A stretch of DNA of 55,827 nucleotides from CAIUPE01 sp046091665 (GCA_046091665.1 JBJTCD010000056.1:1-55827); one strand, 5' to 3'; shown: positions 24,628-32,694, numbered from the stretch's first letter. Notes: generated by a model from the letters alone, not told the origin. Program-made: numbers and translations.

Positions 24628-27600
24628 CTCTTTGCTTTCGAGTTGCGACTTCAACGCCAATAATTTTGCAAAAGGCGAATTGGGATCGGGTGCACGATCT
24701 TGCTCACGCGGACGCGGAGGGTCTTGCCAGCCGCGATCTGGTTTACGGGCTTGATCTTTTTTGCCGCCTCGCCCTTCAAAGCGCTGCCCACTACGACGCT
24801 CATCGCGGCCACCGTCATGTTTTGAATAAGGCTTGCGTGATGGGCGATTTTCACCATCCTCTTGTGTAGTTTTATCAGGACGGCGATGGAATGATTTCTT
24901 CTCACTCGCTTGCGAAGTGTTTGAGTCAGCGGATGCAGCCGCTTCCCCTTCGCGCGGTTTATTGTGATGAGGCTTGCGACGCTCATGCTTTTGGCCTTGC
25001 GGGCGGTGGCTATGTTGCCGCCACACTTCAATCATCACAGGTTCAGCAGCTTCGGTCGTTGTGGCCTCAGGTGAGGGCGTCTCAATTCCACCGTCGGGAG
25101 TGGCAATTTGTGAGTCACTTGAAACAGAAGACGCTTCACTTGATTCGGAAGGTTGGGTTGCCTCAGGATCAGCTGCCGCTTCTGTCGTCGTTTCAGCTTC
25201 AACCGCTTCATTCGCTTTTGCAAGCGCAACAGTGATTGCAGGTCCCGCACGACGATCCATGATGTAACCAAGCGATTTCAAAATTGAATTGAAATCTTCG
25301 CCCGCACATCCGCAAAGCGATGTCATCGCAACGGTGACAACGAATCCTTCACCATCGGCAGCGCCTGCAGCAGGTTCACCCGGCGTGATGCCCGGACGAT
25401 ATTGAATCGCGGGGCGAATAAGATCGGCCAGTCTTTCAAGAATATCGACACGCACGGCGCGTGAACCACAGACGCGGAAACCGGCAGCACGATAAAGCGC
25501 CTTCGGTGTATCGGGATTAATTGGAATCGATGTGCGGCCCGAAGCGGCAAGATGAAGAATGTCATCAAGCCCCTTCACTTCTGCGCCACCTTCTTTCAAC
25601 GCCCAGAGTTGGCATGCAAGAGCGCGTGGGGCCGGTTTCAACAAAGCAGGCACAGTCAAATGATAAGCGCCAAATCTTACACCAAGGCCGCGCAAAGCCG
25701 CGCGCGCTTCTTGGTCAAGCGTTTTCATGTCTTCATTGACTTTGGTGCGATCAAGCACACCCAGCGCTTCAGCGATTTGAAAACCGATACCACGCGCCAT
25801 GCCGGTGAGCGATTCCGGTTCTTCCAATTTCAAAAGAGGTCCAAGAAGTTTTTCAACATGCGCTTTGAGCCAGAGATCAATGCGGTTTTGAACTTTCTCG
25901 CGATCTGCTGATTCGAGATGTTCATCAGCAAGAAGGCGCAAACGCGGGGCAAGAAGTTTTTCGCCAGCAGCCAAACGCGCAATCGGTTCGCCTAAGAAGC
26001 GCAGGGCACCGTCGTGACTCAAAGTAAAAGCTTCATCGACGGCATTTGAAACACGTGTGGCACGGCTCGCAAATTCACCGGCTAGGGCTTTCAAAGCGGC
26101 AGCGCGCAAAGCTTTTCCTTCGGGCGAACCTGTGTCCGATTCAGGCACAAATTGAAAACCGATCAATCGGCCGACGGGGTGTGACTCGACAAGGACTTCG
26201 CCCGTCGCCGTGATATCCGCTTCCAGCATCGCGTTCTCTCTCAGCCGACGCATCAGCACGCTGGTGCGGCGGTCAACAAATCTTTGGGCCAGACGCTCAT
26301 GGAGCGCGTCTGACAATGCATCTTCTACCTGTCGCGTGGCGTCCTGCCAATGCGTTGGATCCGCGAGCCAGTTCTCACGATTGGCCACAAAGGTCCATGT
26401 CCTGATCTGGGCGATCCGGGCGGAGAGTGTGTCGATATCGCCATCGGTCCGGTTTACCTCGGCGATCTGGCGGGCGAACCAATCGGCCGGGATCCGCCCT
26501 TTCGTCGCGAGGTCGAGATAAAGAGTGGTCACGAGATCGGCATGGGCTTGCGGCGAAACCTTACGATAATCAGGCACTTGGCACACCGCCCAGAGCAATT
26601 CGACGGCTTTCTGTCCTTTGGCCGCGGCCATAATTTCCCGATCCCGCGAAGCCGCCTCAAGCGCTCGGAGATCATCGGCCAAGGGCGCGCGCGTGAGCCC
26701 GTCTTCCTCTGGGACACGGTCAAGCGCATGGATCAGCGCGGAGACGCTTGAAAAATCAAGCTCAGCGTTGCGCCATTGCAACATCGGCAAAGGCGGAAAG
26801 ACGTGGGATTCGAGCGCTTCGACAAGCTCATCTTCAAAGGGCGCACAACGACCCGTTGATCCAAATGAGCCATCTTTCAAATAGCGGCCGGCACGTCCGG
26901 CAATCTGTCCGAATTCACCCGGCACAAGGCGACGAAATTTTGTGCCGTCATATTTTCGATCACCCGCAAAAGCGACGTGATCGACATCAAGATTGAGACC
27001 CATCCCAATCGCATCTGTTGCAACAAGATAATCAACATCACCTGACTGATAGAGTGCGACTTGTGCATTGCGCGTGCGTGGTGAAAGCGCACCAAGAACA
27101 ACGGCCGCACCACCGCTTTGACGACGAATGAGTTCCGCAATCGCATAAACTTCATCTGCAGAAAATGCGACAATCGCGGAGCGGCGCGGCAAACGGCTGA
27201 TTTTGCGATCCCCTGCAAAAGTCAATTGCGACAGGCGCGGACGCGTTGTTGTTTGCAATCCGGGAATGAGTTTGAGCAAAAGCGGTTTGATCGTTTCTGC
27301 ACCGATCAACATCGTCTCATCGCGACCGCGCATATTGAGAACACGATTCGTGAAAACATGTCCGCGATCAAAATCGGCAGCGAGTTGGCATTCATCAATC
27401 GCGATGAAACTGACATCGACATCACGTGGCATCGCTTCAACCGTCGCTACATAATAACGCGCGCCTGGCGGTTTGATTTTTTCTTCACCGGTGATGAGTG
27501 CGACCGCCGGTGCGCCCACGCGCGCAACGACGCGTTCATAGACTTCGCGCGCGAGCAATCGCAACGGCAGACCAATGATGCCGGAGGGATGCGCCAGCAT

Positions 27601-27699
27601 GCGTTCAATGGCGAGATGAGTCTTGCCGGTATTGGTCGGCCCGAGAATGGCGGTAACGCCACGGGCACGCTGGGAAGGGGGAAGTGAGGGAGAACGCAT
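24622..27699 (-). CDS. Suv3-like superfamily II RNA/DNA helicase
   Basis: This ~1025-residue protein has a helicase core in the first ~350 residues: AILGPTNTGKTHLAIERM (Walker A), IDECQLAAD (DExH-like box), GALSPRTRNAQVALY and ATDAIGMGLNLDV (motif V region) and QIAGRAGR (motif VI). A middle alpha-helical region as in mitochondrial Suv3 follows. The last ~180 residues are low-complexity, first Glu/Thr/Ser-rich and then Lys/Arg/His-rich (RPSRKPYSKHDGGRDERR), probably RNA-binding. Suv3-type enzymes unwind structured RNA, often with degradosome nucleases. The frame is open to 27882, but the ATG at 27699 (MRSPSLPPS) precedes the conserved start. The upstream region holds a LexA-like box. Confidence 0.88.
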   Translation of the reverse strand: MRSPSLPPSQRARGVTAILGPTNTGKTHLAIERMLAHPSGIIGLPLRLLAREVYERVVARVGAPAVALITGEEKIKPPGARYYVATVEAMPRDVDVSFIAIDECQLAADFDRGHVFTNRVLNMRGRDETMLIGAETIKPLLLKLIPGLQTTTRPRLSQLTFAGDRKISRLPRRSAIVAFSADEVYAIAELIRRQSGGAAVVLGALSPRTRNAQVALYQSGDVDYLVATDAIGMGLNLDVDHVAFAGDRKYDGTKFRRLVPGEFGQIAGRAGRYLKDGSFGSTGRCAPFEDELVEALESHVFPPLPMLQWRNAELDFSSVSALIHALDRVPEEDGLTRAPLADDLRALEAASRDREIMAAAKGQKAVELLWAVCQVPDYRKVSPQAHADLVTTLYLDLATKGRIPADWFARQIAEVNRTDGDIDTLSARIAQIRTWTFVANRENWLADPTHWQDATRQVEDALSDALHERLAQRFVDRRTSVLMRRLRENAMLEADITATGEVLVESHPVGRLIGFQFVPESDTGSPEGKALRAAALKALAGEFASRATRVSNAVDEAFTLSHDGALRFLGEPIARLAAGEKLLAPRLRLLADEHLESADREKVQNRIDLWLKAHVEKLLGPLLKLEEPESLTGMARGIGFQIAEALGVLDRTKVNEDMKTLDQEARAALRGLGVRFGAYHLTVPALLKPAPRALACQLWALKEGGAEVKGLDDILHLAASGRTSIPINPDTPKALYRAAGFRVCGSRAVRVDILERLADLIRPAIQYRPGITPGEPAAGAADGEGFVVTVAMTSLCGCAGEDFNSILKSLGYIMDRRAGPAITVALAKANEAVEAETTTEAAADPEATQPSESSEASSVSSDSQIATPDGGIETPSPEATTTEAAEPVMIEVWRQHSHRPQGQKHERRKPHHNKPREGEAAASADSNTSQASEKKSFHRRPDKTTQEDGENRPSRKPYSKHDGGRDERRSGQRFEGRGGKKDQARKPDRGWQDPPRPREQDRAPDPNSPFAKLLALKSQLESKEK

Positions 27700-27757
27700 G
27701 ATCAACTTCAAAGAGGCGCTGGAACCTGCCCGACCCTCTGTATCAAAGTCAAACCGA

Positions 27758-27776
27758 TTGTCGCAAAATGAGACAA
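27758..27776. repeat. Imperfect inverted repeat, left member of a pair
   Basis: TTGTCGCAAAATGAGACAA has inverted arms TTGTC/GACAA. A related 19-mer, CTGTCGTAATTTGAGACAG, lies at 27968-27986; the two share TGTCG, AA and TGAGACA. They bracket most of the 298-bp gap between the helicase and DUF3108 genes. On the minus strand the left copy supplies TTGCGA, a possible -35 element for the helicase (with GATACA 16 bp downstream). Confidence 0.4.
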
Positions 27777-27803
27777 AGTTAGAGAGGAAATGACAGGGAA
27801 ATC

Positions 27804-27818
27804 GAACGATTAAGGAAC
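27804..27818. promoter_or_regulatory. LexA (SOS) box candidate upstream of the Suv3-like helicase
   Basis: GAACGATTAAGGAAC matches the alphaproteobacterial LexA consensus GAAC-N7-GAAC (GTTC-N7-GTTC on the other strand) exactly. It is 105-119 bp upstream of the helicase start, in the only ~300-bp gene-free gap of the window (27700-27997). It lies ~37 bp upstream of the best-looking promoter, further than a typical repressor site. A perfect match is expected by chance about once or twice in 55 kb, so this is suggestive only. Confidence 0.35.
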
Positions 27819-27957
27819 GAATCGCGTCCGAATCGCTTTTGGTGTCGTAAGCGACCAGAGACGTGAAAAATCGATTAAGCACGCTTCTTTGGCAGATTCA
27901 CCTTTCGTCAAGATTTGGCGCAAAGCGGGAACGAATCCTGCACGAATCAGCGCTTTT
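27814..27957. repeat. Two copies of a ~28-bp degenerate repeat in the helicase upstream region
   Basis: The pattern GGAACGAATC...CGAATC...GCTTTT is present at 27814-27840 and again at 27928-27957, about 114 bp apart. The copies differ in the spacers and by a few extra bases. The first overlaps the LexA-like box. With the TGTCG...GAGACA pair this makes the 298-bp gap internally duplicated; whether this reflects a regulatory array or an old tandem duplication is not clear. Nothing else was recognised in the gap. Confidence 0.45.
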
Positions 27958-27997
27958 CGCACTCATCCTGTCGTAATTTGAGACAGATTCAGATGAA

Positions 27998-28843
27998 TTA
28001 AGGGGTCTCAGCGGTCGCGGTGTCAGAGGGTTTTTCGAAGCCCTCGATTTTCGTGGCTTCGATCCGCAAATCGCCGATCATGGTTGCGATTTGAATATCA
28101 ACGGGCACGAAATAAGATTGCCCGGGTACTTGTGCGAGGCGCACCGAAATATCCCGGTTATTCTCCATATAGGTCACATTGGCGCGTTTCTCGCGATGAC
28201 CGGACACGGGCATATAGCGCACATAACAATCAACCGTCGGGCCCTTATAACCGGTGATGCTCAGCGTCCGCTCCTGGTCAGGAAGTAAAGTGATGTCGAA
28301 GCGCCCGGCGCCATCGAACACTTTGAGCGTTTGTGCGCAGACATCACTTGCGGTCGACTCATTCTTCAATGGGATCAGGAAGGCGGTGAGGGGATCGATA
28401 ACGCCGCGTTTTTGTTCGGGGAGAACGGGCACACGGTCCGGCCTCTCGGGCAGAGGCGGGGTGAGGACGGCACTTGTGACCGTGCCGCCCGACAATGTCA
28501 TATCCACGCGTTGGGGATCGTCTGGATGATCAACCGCGAGACTGTAGCGATTGCCGGAGAACTTCCCGCCGCTCTCAATGCCCTCGACATCGGCGATGAG
28601 GCGGGGCGCAAAGAAATAGCGGAAAATACCGAGGAAATCGGCGCCGAGATGAAGTTTATAGCCCGAACCGCGCCGTGTTTCAGAAAAACGTGCCGTTCCG
28701 ATTGAGATAAAGGCGATCGAAACCGAATAATAAACCGAATAGGATTTTGGCGCCGCCAAGGCAGGGTTGGAAAGGCCGGTCAAAAGCGAACCAGCCACGA
28801 TAAGAGAGGTCAGGGGCCGCTTAAGGGCAGAAAAAGAGGCCAT
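27998..28843 (-). CDS. DUF3108 domain-containing exported protein
   Basis: This 281-residue protein starts with MASFSALKRPLTSLIVAGSL, a signal peptide probably cleaved after NPALA (~residue 29). The body is the DUF3108 domain, a predicted beta-rich periplasmic or outer-membrane-associated fold (YSVYYSVSIAFISIGTARFS at its start; TEGFEKP-like end). Function of the family is unknown; a role in cell-envelope biogenesis is sometimes suggested. The frame is open to 29101, but the ATG at 28843 puts the signal peptide at the N terminus. The gene is divergent from rpmB with a 251-bp gap, a neighbourhood seen in many Hyphomicrobiales. Confidence 0.8.
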   Translation of the reverse strand: MASFSALKRPLTSLIVAGSLLTGLSNPALAAPKSYSVYYSVSIAFISIGTARFSETRRGSGYKLHLGADFLGIFRYFFAPRLIADVEGIESGGKFSGNRYSLAVDHPDDPQRVDMTLSGGTVTSAVLTPPLPERPDRVPVLPEQKRGVIDPLTAFLIPLKNESTASDVCAQTLKVFDGAGRFDITLLPDQERTLSITGYKGPTVDCYVRYMPVSGHREKRANVTYMENNRDISVRLAQVPGQSYFVPVDIQIATMIGDLRIEATKIEGFEKPSDTATAETP

Positions 28844-29094
28844 AAACGCGTCCGGCAGGATCAAAGAGGGGCGAATCGTCAATTTATCTCTACATTGCGG
28901 TAAGCGATTTGTCTGGACTTGATCTGGTGATGCCTGAAAAAGGCAGGTTTCGCTTGACGCTCTGGCGGCTTCTCCCCTATAGACCCTCGACCCAATTTTT
29001 GAGGGTGCGCGTGTCGATGGGCGGCTCTGGCCGCCCTCCGTCTTTAGGGATGGCGGCGAAAGCGGACCTGATACGACCAGTAAGGACGAAATCC

Positions 29095-29382
29095 ATGTCA
29101 CGCCGTTGCGAATTGTCGGGTAAGGCCGTGTTGAGCGGGCAGCTTGTCAGCCACTCGAACCGCAAGACCAAGCGGAAATTCCTTCCCAATCTTTGCCAAG
29201 TCACGCTTCAATCGGATGCGCTTGGCCGCTCTGTAAGCCTGCGCGTTTCGGCCAATGCCTTGCGCACGGTTGAGCATCGCGGTGGTCTTGATGCGTTCCT
29301 CGTGAAAGCCCGCGCTGAAGATCTCTCGCCGACCGCTCGCGACTTGAAGCGCGACGTCGAAAAGAAACTCGCCGCTCACTAA
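29095..29382 (+). CDS. rpmB: 50S ribosomal protein L28
   Basis: This 95-residue ribosomal protein begins MSRRCELSGKAVLSGQLVSH and contains the conserved SNRKTKRKFLPNLCQV and LRVSANALRTVEHRGGLDAF segments. The open frame extends upstream to 28909, but family length and N terminus fix the ATG at 29095, preceded by a TAAGGACG ribosome site. It has no L33 partner here. The 251-bp region to DUF3108 holds the promoters of both genes; no further gene is seen there. Confidence 0.96.
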   Translation: MSRRCELSGKAVLSGQLVSHSNRKTKRKFLPNLCQVTLQSDALGRSVSLRVSANALRTVEHRGGLDAFLVKARAEDLSPTARDLKRDVEKKLAAH

Positions 29383-29419
29383 TCGCGTTTCTATTTTTCT
29401 TGCTTTCTGCCTGTGGGCG

Positions 29420-29475
29420 TCGGCCTCTGCCGTCTGCCTTTCGTGCGTAACGAACTCTGCATCGGCCTCTGCCGT
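29420..29475. repeat. Duplicated 14-mer between rpmB and the YhhQ gene
   Basis: TCGGCCTCTGCCGT occurs at 29420-29433 and 29462-29475 (42-bp period), each able to form a small CGGC-CTCT-GCCG hairpin, just upstream of the queuosine-precursor transporter gene. The spacer between copies is different in sequence. It may be a structured leader, but it does not match the preQ1 riboswitch consensus. Confidence 0.4.
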
Positions 29476-29495
29476 TAGCTTCAAAGGACTGCGAG

Positions 29496-30098
29496 ATGCT
29501 TTCTCTTGCCATTCACCGGCTCATTCTGCCGGTTGTTGCGATGACCTTGGTGGTCGTTGCGTCAAACATTCTCGTTCAATATCCCTTCGAGCCTTTTGGA
29601 CTTGGTGATTATCTCACTTGGGGTGCTTTCACTTATCCGGTGGCGTTTCTTGTGACCGATCTCACCAATCGACGTTACGGTCCGCGCGTTGCGCGCCAAC
29701 TTGTTATCGTTGGTTTTGCCCTTGCTGTTGTGTTGTCGATCTGGCTTGCGACACCCCGCATAGCGATGGCTTCCGGCACTGCCTTTCTCGTCGGCCAGTT
29801 GCTCGACATCACCGTGTTTAATCGCTTGCGTCGCCAAGCCTGGTGGCGCGCGCCCTTCGTCGGCAGTGTCATCGGTTCTGCACTGGATACCGCGCTCTTC
29901 TTCTCGCTGGCTTTCGCGGGTGATCCCGACATGTCGGGCCTCGTCAATTTGTTCGGCACTGATGTGATGCTTTGGCAAAGCCTGGCCGTGTTTGATTTCA
30001 CGGTGAAGATGATCATCGCACTCATCGCGCTATTGCCTTATGGCGCGCTGATGAGCGTCATTCTTCCCATGGAACGCGCAGAGAAAGCCGCGGCGTAA
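29496..30098 (+). CDS. yhhQ: Queuosine precursor transporter YhhQ (VUT family)
   Basis: This 200-residue inner-membrane protein has about six hydrophobic segments and the family motifs SNILVQYPF, GAFTYPVAFLVTDLTNRRYG and TVFNRLRRQAWWRAPFVGSV. Characterised YhhQ/QueT-like proteins import the queuosine precursors preQ0 or preQ1; organisms with incomplete queuosine synthesis depend on it. No queuosine biosynthesis gene is in the window. The gene end is part of a 22-bp perfect palindrome (30089-30110) whose right half is the start of a 21-bp direct repeat also found at the end of cobT. Confidence 0.85.
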   Translation: MLSLAIHRLILPVVAMTLVVVASNILVQYPFEPFGLGDYLTWGAFTYPVAFLVTDLTNRRYGPRVARQLVIVGFALAVVLSIWLATPRIAMASGTAFLVGQLLDITVFNRLRRQAWWRAPFVGSVIGSALDTALFFSLAFAGDPDMSGLVNLFGTDVMLWQSLAVFDFTVKMIIALIALLPYGALMSVILPMERAEKAAA

Positions 30099-30110
30099 AT
30101 TTACGCCGCG
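30089..30110. repeat. Perfect 22-bp palindrome at the yhhQ 3' end
   Basis: The centre is GCGTAAATTTACGC and the arms extend to CGCGGC/GCCGCG. It includes the yhhQ stop codon TAA (30096-30098). Read on the other strand it also carries a TAA in the frame of the cobT-like 3' copy. It probably formed the shared end of the once-adjacent convergent genes yhhQ and cobT, and could act as a transcription terminator stem. Confidence 0.6.
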
Positions 30111-30123
30111 CGGCGTTTGTCGC
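30103..30123. repeat. 21-bp direct repeat, left copy (flanks HigBA module)
   Basis: This is an exact copy of 30816-30836, which codes for the last residues of CobT (DKRRAA) on the minus strand. In this copy the cobT-frame stop would be TAA instead of TGA. The two copies bracket 692 bp that contain only the HigBA toxin-antitoxin module with its promoter. This is consistent with insertion of the module by duplication of the target, or by recombination at a short attachment site. Confidence 0.8.
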
Positions 30124-30133
30124 AAAAATCTCA

Positions 30134-30168
30134 TTGACAAAACGTGTCAAAAATGACACGAATATCTT
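30134..30168 (+). promoter_or_regulatory. Promoter and operator of the HigBA-like module
   Basis: A consensus -35 hexamer TTGACA (30134-30139) is followed by a perfect inverted repeat CGTGTCA (30143-30149) / TGACACG (30154-30160) with a 4-bp gap, a typical antitoxin operator. A -10 is not obvious; TATCTT (30163-30168) abuts the start codon and is too far from the -35. The site lies wholly inside the repeat-flanked insert, so the module carries its own control. Confidence 0.6.
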
Positions 30169-30522
30169 ATGGTCTCGCTGCCGAAAAAAGTAACGGCGCG
30201 TTTTTATCAAACTGCAGCGGGATCAAAGCCGGTGCGGGAATGGTTGCTTGATCTTTCAATCGATGATCGCCGCATCATCGGGCAAGATATTCAAACTGTT
30301 GAGTTTGGATGGCCTATCGGCATGCCTGTATGCCGTTCTTTGGGTCGTGGGATTTGGGAAGTAAGAAGTTCGCTAGACAGAGGTCGTATTGCTCGTGTTC
30401 TGTTTGTGATGATTGAGAACGAGATGATCTTGCTGCATGGCTTTATGAAAAAGACACAAGCCACTCCGCAGCACGACATTACGCTCGCAATCAAGCGTAA
30501 AAAGGAGTGTGAAGATGCGTAA
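30169..30522 (+). CDS. higB: RelE/HigB-type toxin (Gp49-like)
   Basis: This 117-residue basic protein of the phage-derived Gp49/HigB family contains PVREWLLDLSIDDRRIIGQD, IGMPVCRSLGRGIWEVRSSL and the core VLFVMIENEMILLHGFMKKT typical of these ribosome-dependent mRNA endonucleases. Toxin is encoded before antitoxin, the HigBA order, and overlaps it by 8 bases. No ribosome site is visible before the ATG at 30169. The gene is inside a 692-bp segment flanked by 21-bp repeats. Activity is inferred from family; cleavage specificity is unknown. Confidence 0.85.
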   Translation: MVSLPKKVTARFYQTAAGSKPVREWLLDLSIDDRRIIGQDIQTVEFGWPIGMPVCRSLGRGIWEVRSSLDRGRIARVLFVMIENEMILLHGFMKKTQATPQHDITLAIKRKKECEDA

Positions 30523-30805
30523 AAAACATAAAAACATCAGCGCCGAAACATTCGATGAATTTCTCGATGAACAAGGCCTTCGTGCGGAAACAGAAGCTGT
30601 TGCAATTAAGCGCATTCTCGCTTGGCAAATCGAAGAAGCAATGAAAAAGCAAGGCGTCACAAAAACAGAGATGGCAGCACGAATGAAAACGGATCGTCGT
30701 CAATTGGATCGTTTACTCGATCCTGAGAACCAGTCTTTGACGCTTGGAACATTATCCCGCGCAGCACAGGCGCTTGGCCGTCAATTAAAAATCGCGATTG
30801 TTTGA
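30515..30805 (+). CDS. higA: HigA-type antitoxin (XRE helix-turn-helix)
   Basis: This 96-residue antitoxin has a C-terminal XRE helix-turn-helix (VTKTEMAARMKTDRRQLDRL, ~residues 47-66) that probably binds the inverted repeat at 30143-30160 and represses the operon. The N-terminal ~35 residues, rich in charged residues, should wrap the toxin. ATG at 30515 is preferred because AGGAG lies 7 bases upstream; a GTG at 30509 is too close to it. It converges on cobT with 8 bp between the stop codons. Confidence 0.87.
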   Translation: MRKKHKNISAETFDEFLDEQGLRAETEAVAIKRILAWQIEEAMKKQGVTKTEMAARMKTDRRQLDRLLDPENQSLTLGTLSRAAQALGRQLKIAIV

Positions 30806-30813
30806 AACGAGTC

Positions 30814-32694
30814 TCACGCCGCGCGGCGTTTGTCGCCGGGCGCGTTATCGTCGAACAACTCGGCCAATTTTTCGGTCATCGCGCCACCGAGCTCTTCGGC
30901 ATCAACGATGGTGACGGCGCGCTTATAATAGCGCGTCACATCATGGCCGATGCCGATCGCGATCAATTCGACCGGCGAACGATTTTCAATTTCATCAATA
31001 ACAAAGCGTAGATGTTTTTCGAGATAATTGCCGGGGTTCACCGAAAGCGTTGAATCATCAACTGGCGCGCCATCTGAAATCATCATCAAAATTTTTCGCT
31101 GCTCGGGGCGAACAAGCAATCTCTTATGCGCCCAATCAAGCGCTTCGCCATCAATATTTTCTTTGAGCAATCCTTCGCGCATCATCAGTCCTAGATTTTT
31201 ACGCGCACGACGCCAAGGCGCGTCTGCGGCTTTATAGATGATGTGACGCAAATCATTGAGGCGCCCCGGCATATTGGGTTTGCCGGACTGCAACCAGAAT
31301 TCGCGTGATTGTCCGCCTTTCCAGGCACGTGTGGTGAAGCCGAGAATTTCGGTTTTGACACCGCAACGCTCAAGCGTGCGCGCGAGAATATCGGCGCAGG
31401 TTGCCGCCACAGAAATTGGACGACCACGCATTGATCCTGAATTATCGATCAGAAGTGTCACGACCGTATCGCGGAAATTTGTATCCTTCTCGCGTTTGAA
31501 CGAAAGTGGTTGATGCGGATCGATGATGATGCGCGGCAGACGTGCCGGATCAAGTGCGCCTTCTTCCAGATCAAATTCCCATGCGCGATTTTGTTGCGCC
31601 ATCAAACGGCGTTGCAGACGATTGGCAAGACGCGCAACGACACCTGAGAGATGACTGATCTGTTTATCGAGATAAGCCCTTAACCGCGTGAGTTCTTCTG
31701 CGTCACAAAGATCTTCTGCGCCAATCGTCTCATCATATTTGGTAGCAAAAATGCGATAGTCTGAAACAGGTTTTTCAGGACGAGACGGTGGCGGCGGGCG
31801 AGGCGTATTATCAGACTCATCCGAATCCGGCATATCGTCTTCATTCATCTGATCATCGGTTGGACCATCTTCAGCGTCGGCCATACCTTCTTCGGTCTCA
31901 GCGTCAGACTCTTCGGCTGCGCTTGATTCCGTCTCTTCGGTTGACGCTTGTTCTTCCTTCTCGCCGCTTTCTTGATCTTCGCTTTCGCTCTCGGATTGTT
32001 GCTCGTTGTCCTCGTCGTTGTTGTCACCTTCAGCGTCGGCGTCTTCGGCCATATCGAGTTTGACAAGCACTTCGCGAACAACGCGCGCAAAAGCACGCTG
32101 ATCATCAATATGATTTTCAAGCCCATCGAGACTTGCGCCGGCTTTCGACTCAATAAAGGGACGCCAAAGTTCAACAAGTTTTTGTGCTGCAGGCGGCGGG
32201 GCCGAACCCGTTAAACGCTCGCGCACCAACATCGCAAGCGCTTCCTCAATCGGCGCATCCGCAACATCGGTCAATTGGCTAAAATTGCCGCGGTGATATT
32301 TGTCATCAAGCATGGCTGACAAATTGGCCGCGACGCCTTCCATGCGGCGTGCGCCAATGGATTCACAACGCGCTTGTTCAATCGCGTCATAGACAGAACG
32401 TGCCACTTGTCCACCCGGCAACAACCGACGATGAATTGAATCATTATGGCACGATAAACGAAGTGCCATGGAATCAGCATGACCACGCAACACAGCCGCA
32501 TCTTGTGCCGTCATCTTGCGAGGCGGTTCGGGAAGACGTGCGCGATCGCCTAACAAAGCCGGTCGATCATTTGCAAAACTTACGTCCAGTTCGGTCTTCC
32601 CCGAAATGGCGCGCATCGTTCCGATCACCGCGCGCTTAAACGGCTCAGCGGGTGCTTTTTTTGGTGATGCGGGTTTGCGATTGGATGTCGACAC
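30814..32694 (-). CDS. cobT: Aerobic cobaltochelatase subunit CobT
   Basis: This 626-residue subunit of the CobNST cobaltochelatase, which inserts cobalt into hydrogenobyrinic acid a,c-diamide in aerobic cobalamin synthesis, works with CobS as an AAA+ motor for CobN. The N-terminal domain is followed by an acidic Glu/Asp/Ser-rich linker (~residues 215-310). A C-terminal von Willebrand A domain follows, with the MIDAS motif LLIDNSGSMRGRP (~residue 416). It starts 19 bp after the cobS stop. The final codons (KRRAA plus stop) are duplicated at 30103-30123; the stop is TGA from the inserted module rather than the TAA implied by the other copy. CobN is not in the window. Confidence 0.95.
   Translation of the reverse strand: MSTSNRKPASPKKAPAEPFKRAVIGTMRAISGKTELDVSFANDRPALLGDRARLPEPPRKMTAQDAAVLRGHADSMALRLSCHNDSIHRRLLPGGQVARSVYDAIEQARCESIGARRMEGVAANLSAMLDDKYHRGNFSQLTDVADAPIEEALAMLVRERLTGSAPPPAAQKLVELWRPFIESKAGASLDGLENHIDDQRAFARVVREVLVKLDMAEDADAEGDNNDEDNEQQSESESEDQESGEKEEQASTEETESSAAEESDAETEEGMADAEDGPTDDQMNEDDMPDSDESDNTPRPPPPSRPEKPVSDYRIFATKYDETIGAEDLCDAEELTRLRAYLDKQISHLSGVVARLANRLQRRLMAQQNRAWEFDLEEGALDPARLPRIIIDPHQPLSFKREKDTNFRDTVVTLLIDNSGSMRGRPISVAATCADILARTLERCGVKTEILGFTTRAWKGGQSREFWLQSGKPNMPGRLNDLRHIIYKAADAPWRRARKNLGLMMREGLLKENIDGEALDWAHKRLLVRPEQRKILMMISDGAPVDDSTLSVNPGNYLEKHLRFVIDEIENRSPVELIAIGIGHDVTRYYKRAVTIVDAEELGGAMTEKLAELFDDNAPGDKRRAA
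30816..30836. repeat. 21-bp direct repeat, right copy (3' end of cobT)
   Basis: This is identical to 30103-30123. It covers the cobT codons for DKRRAA and the first base of its stop on the minus strand, and contains the 14-bp palindrome ACGCCGCGCGGCGT. The palindrome alone does not explain the identical TTTGTCGC tail of both copies. Confidence 0.8.

Noticed and set aside
29383..29495. PreQ1 riboswitch upstream of yhhQ
   Set aside because: The conserved aptamer core and adenine-rich tail are not visible; only the duplicated 14-mer stands out.
30124..30815. Terminal inverted repeats marking the HigBA segment as a transposon
   Set aside because: The two inner ends of the segment (AAAAATCTCATT... 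and ...AAACGAGTCTC) are not inverted copies of each other, and no transposase is encoded.
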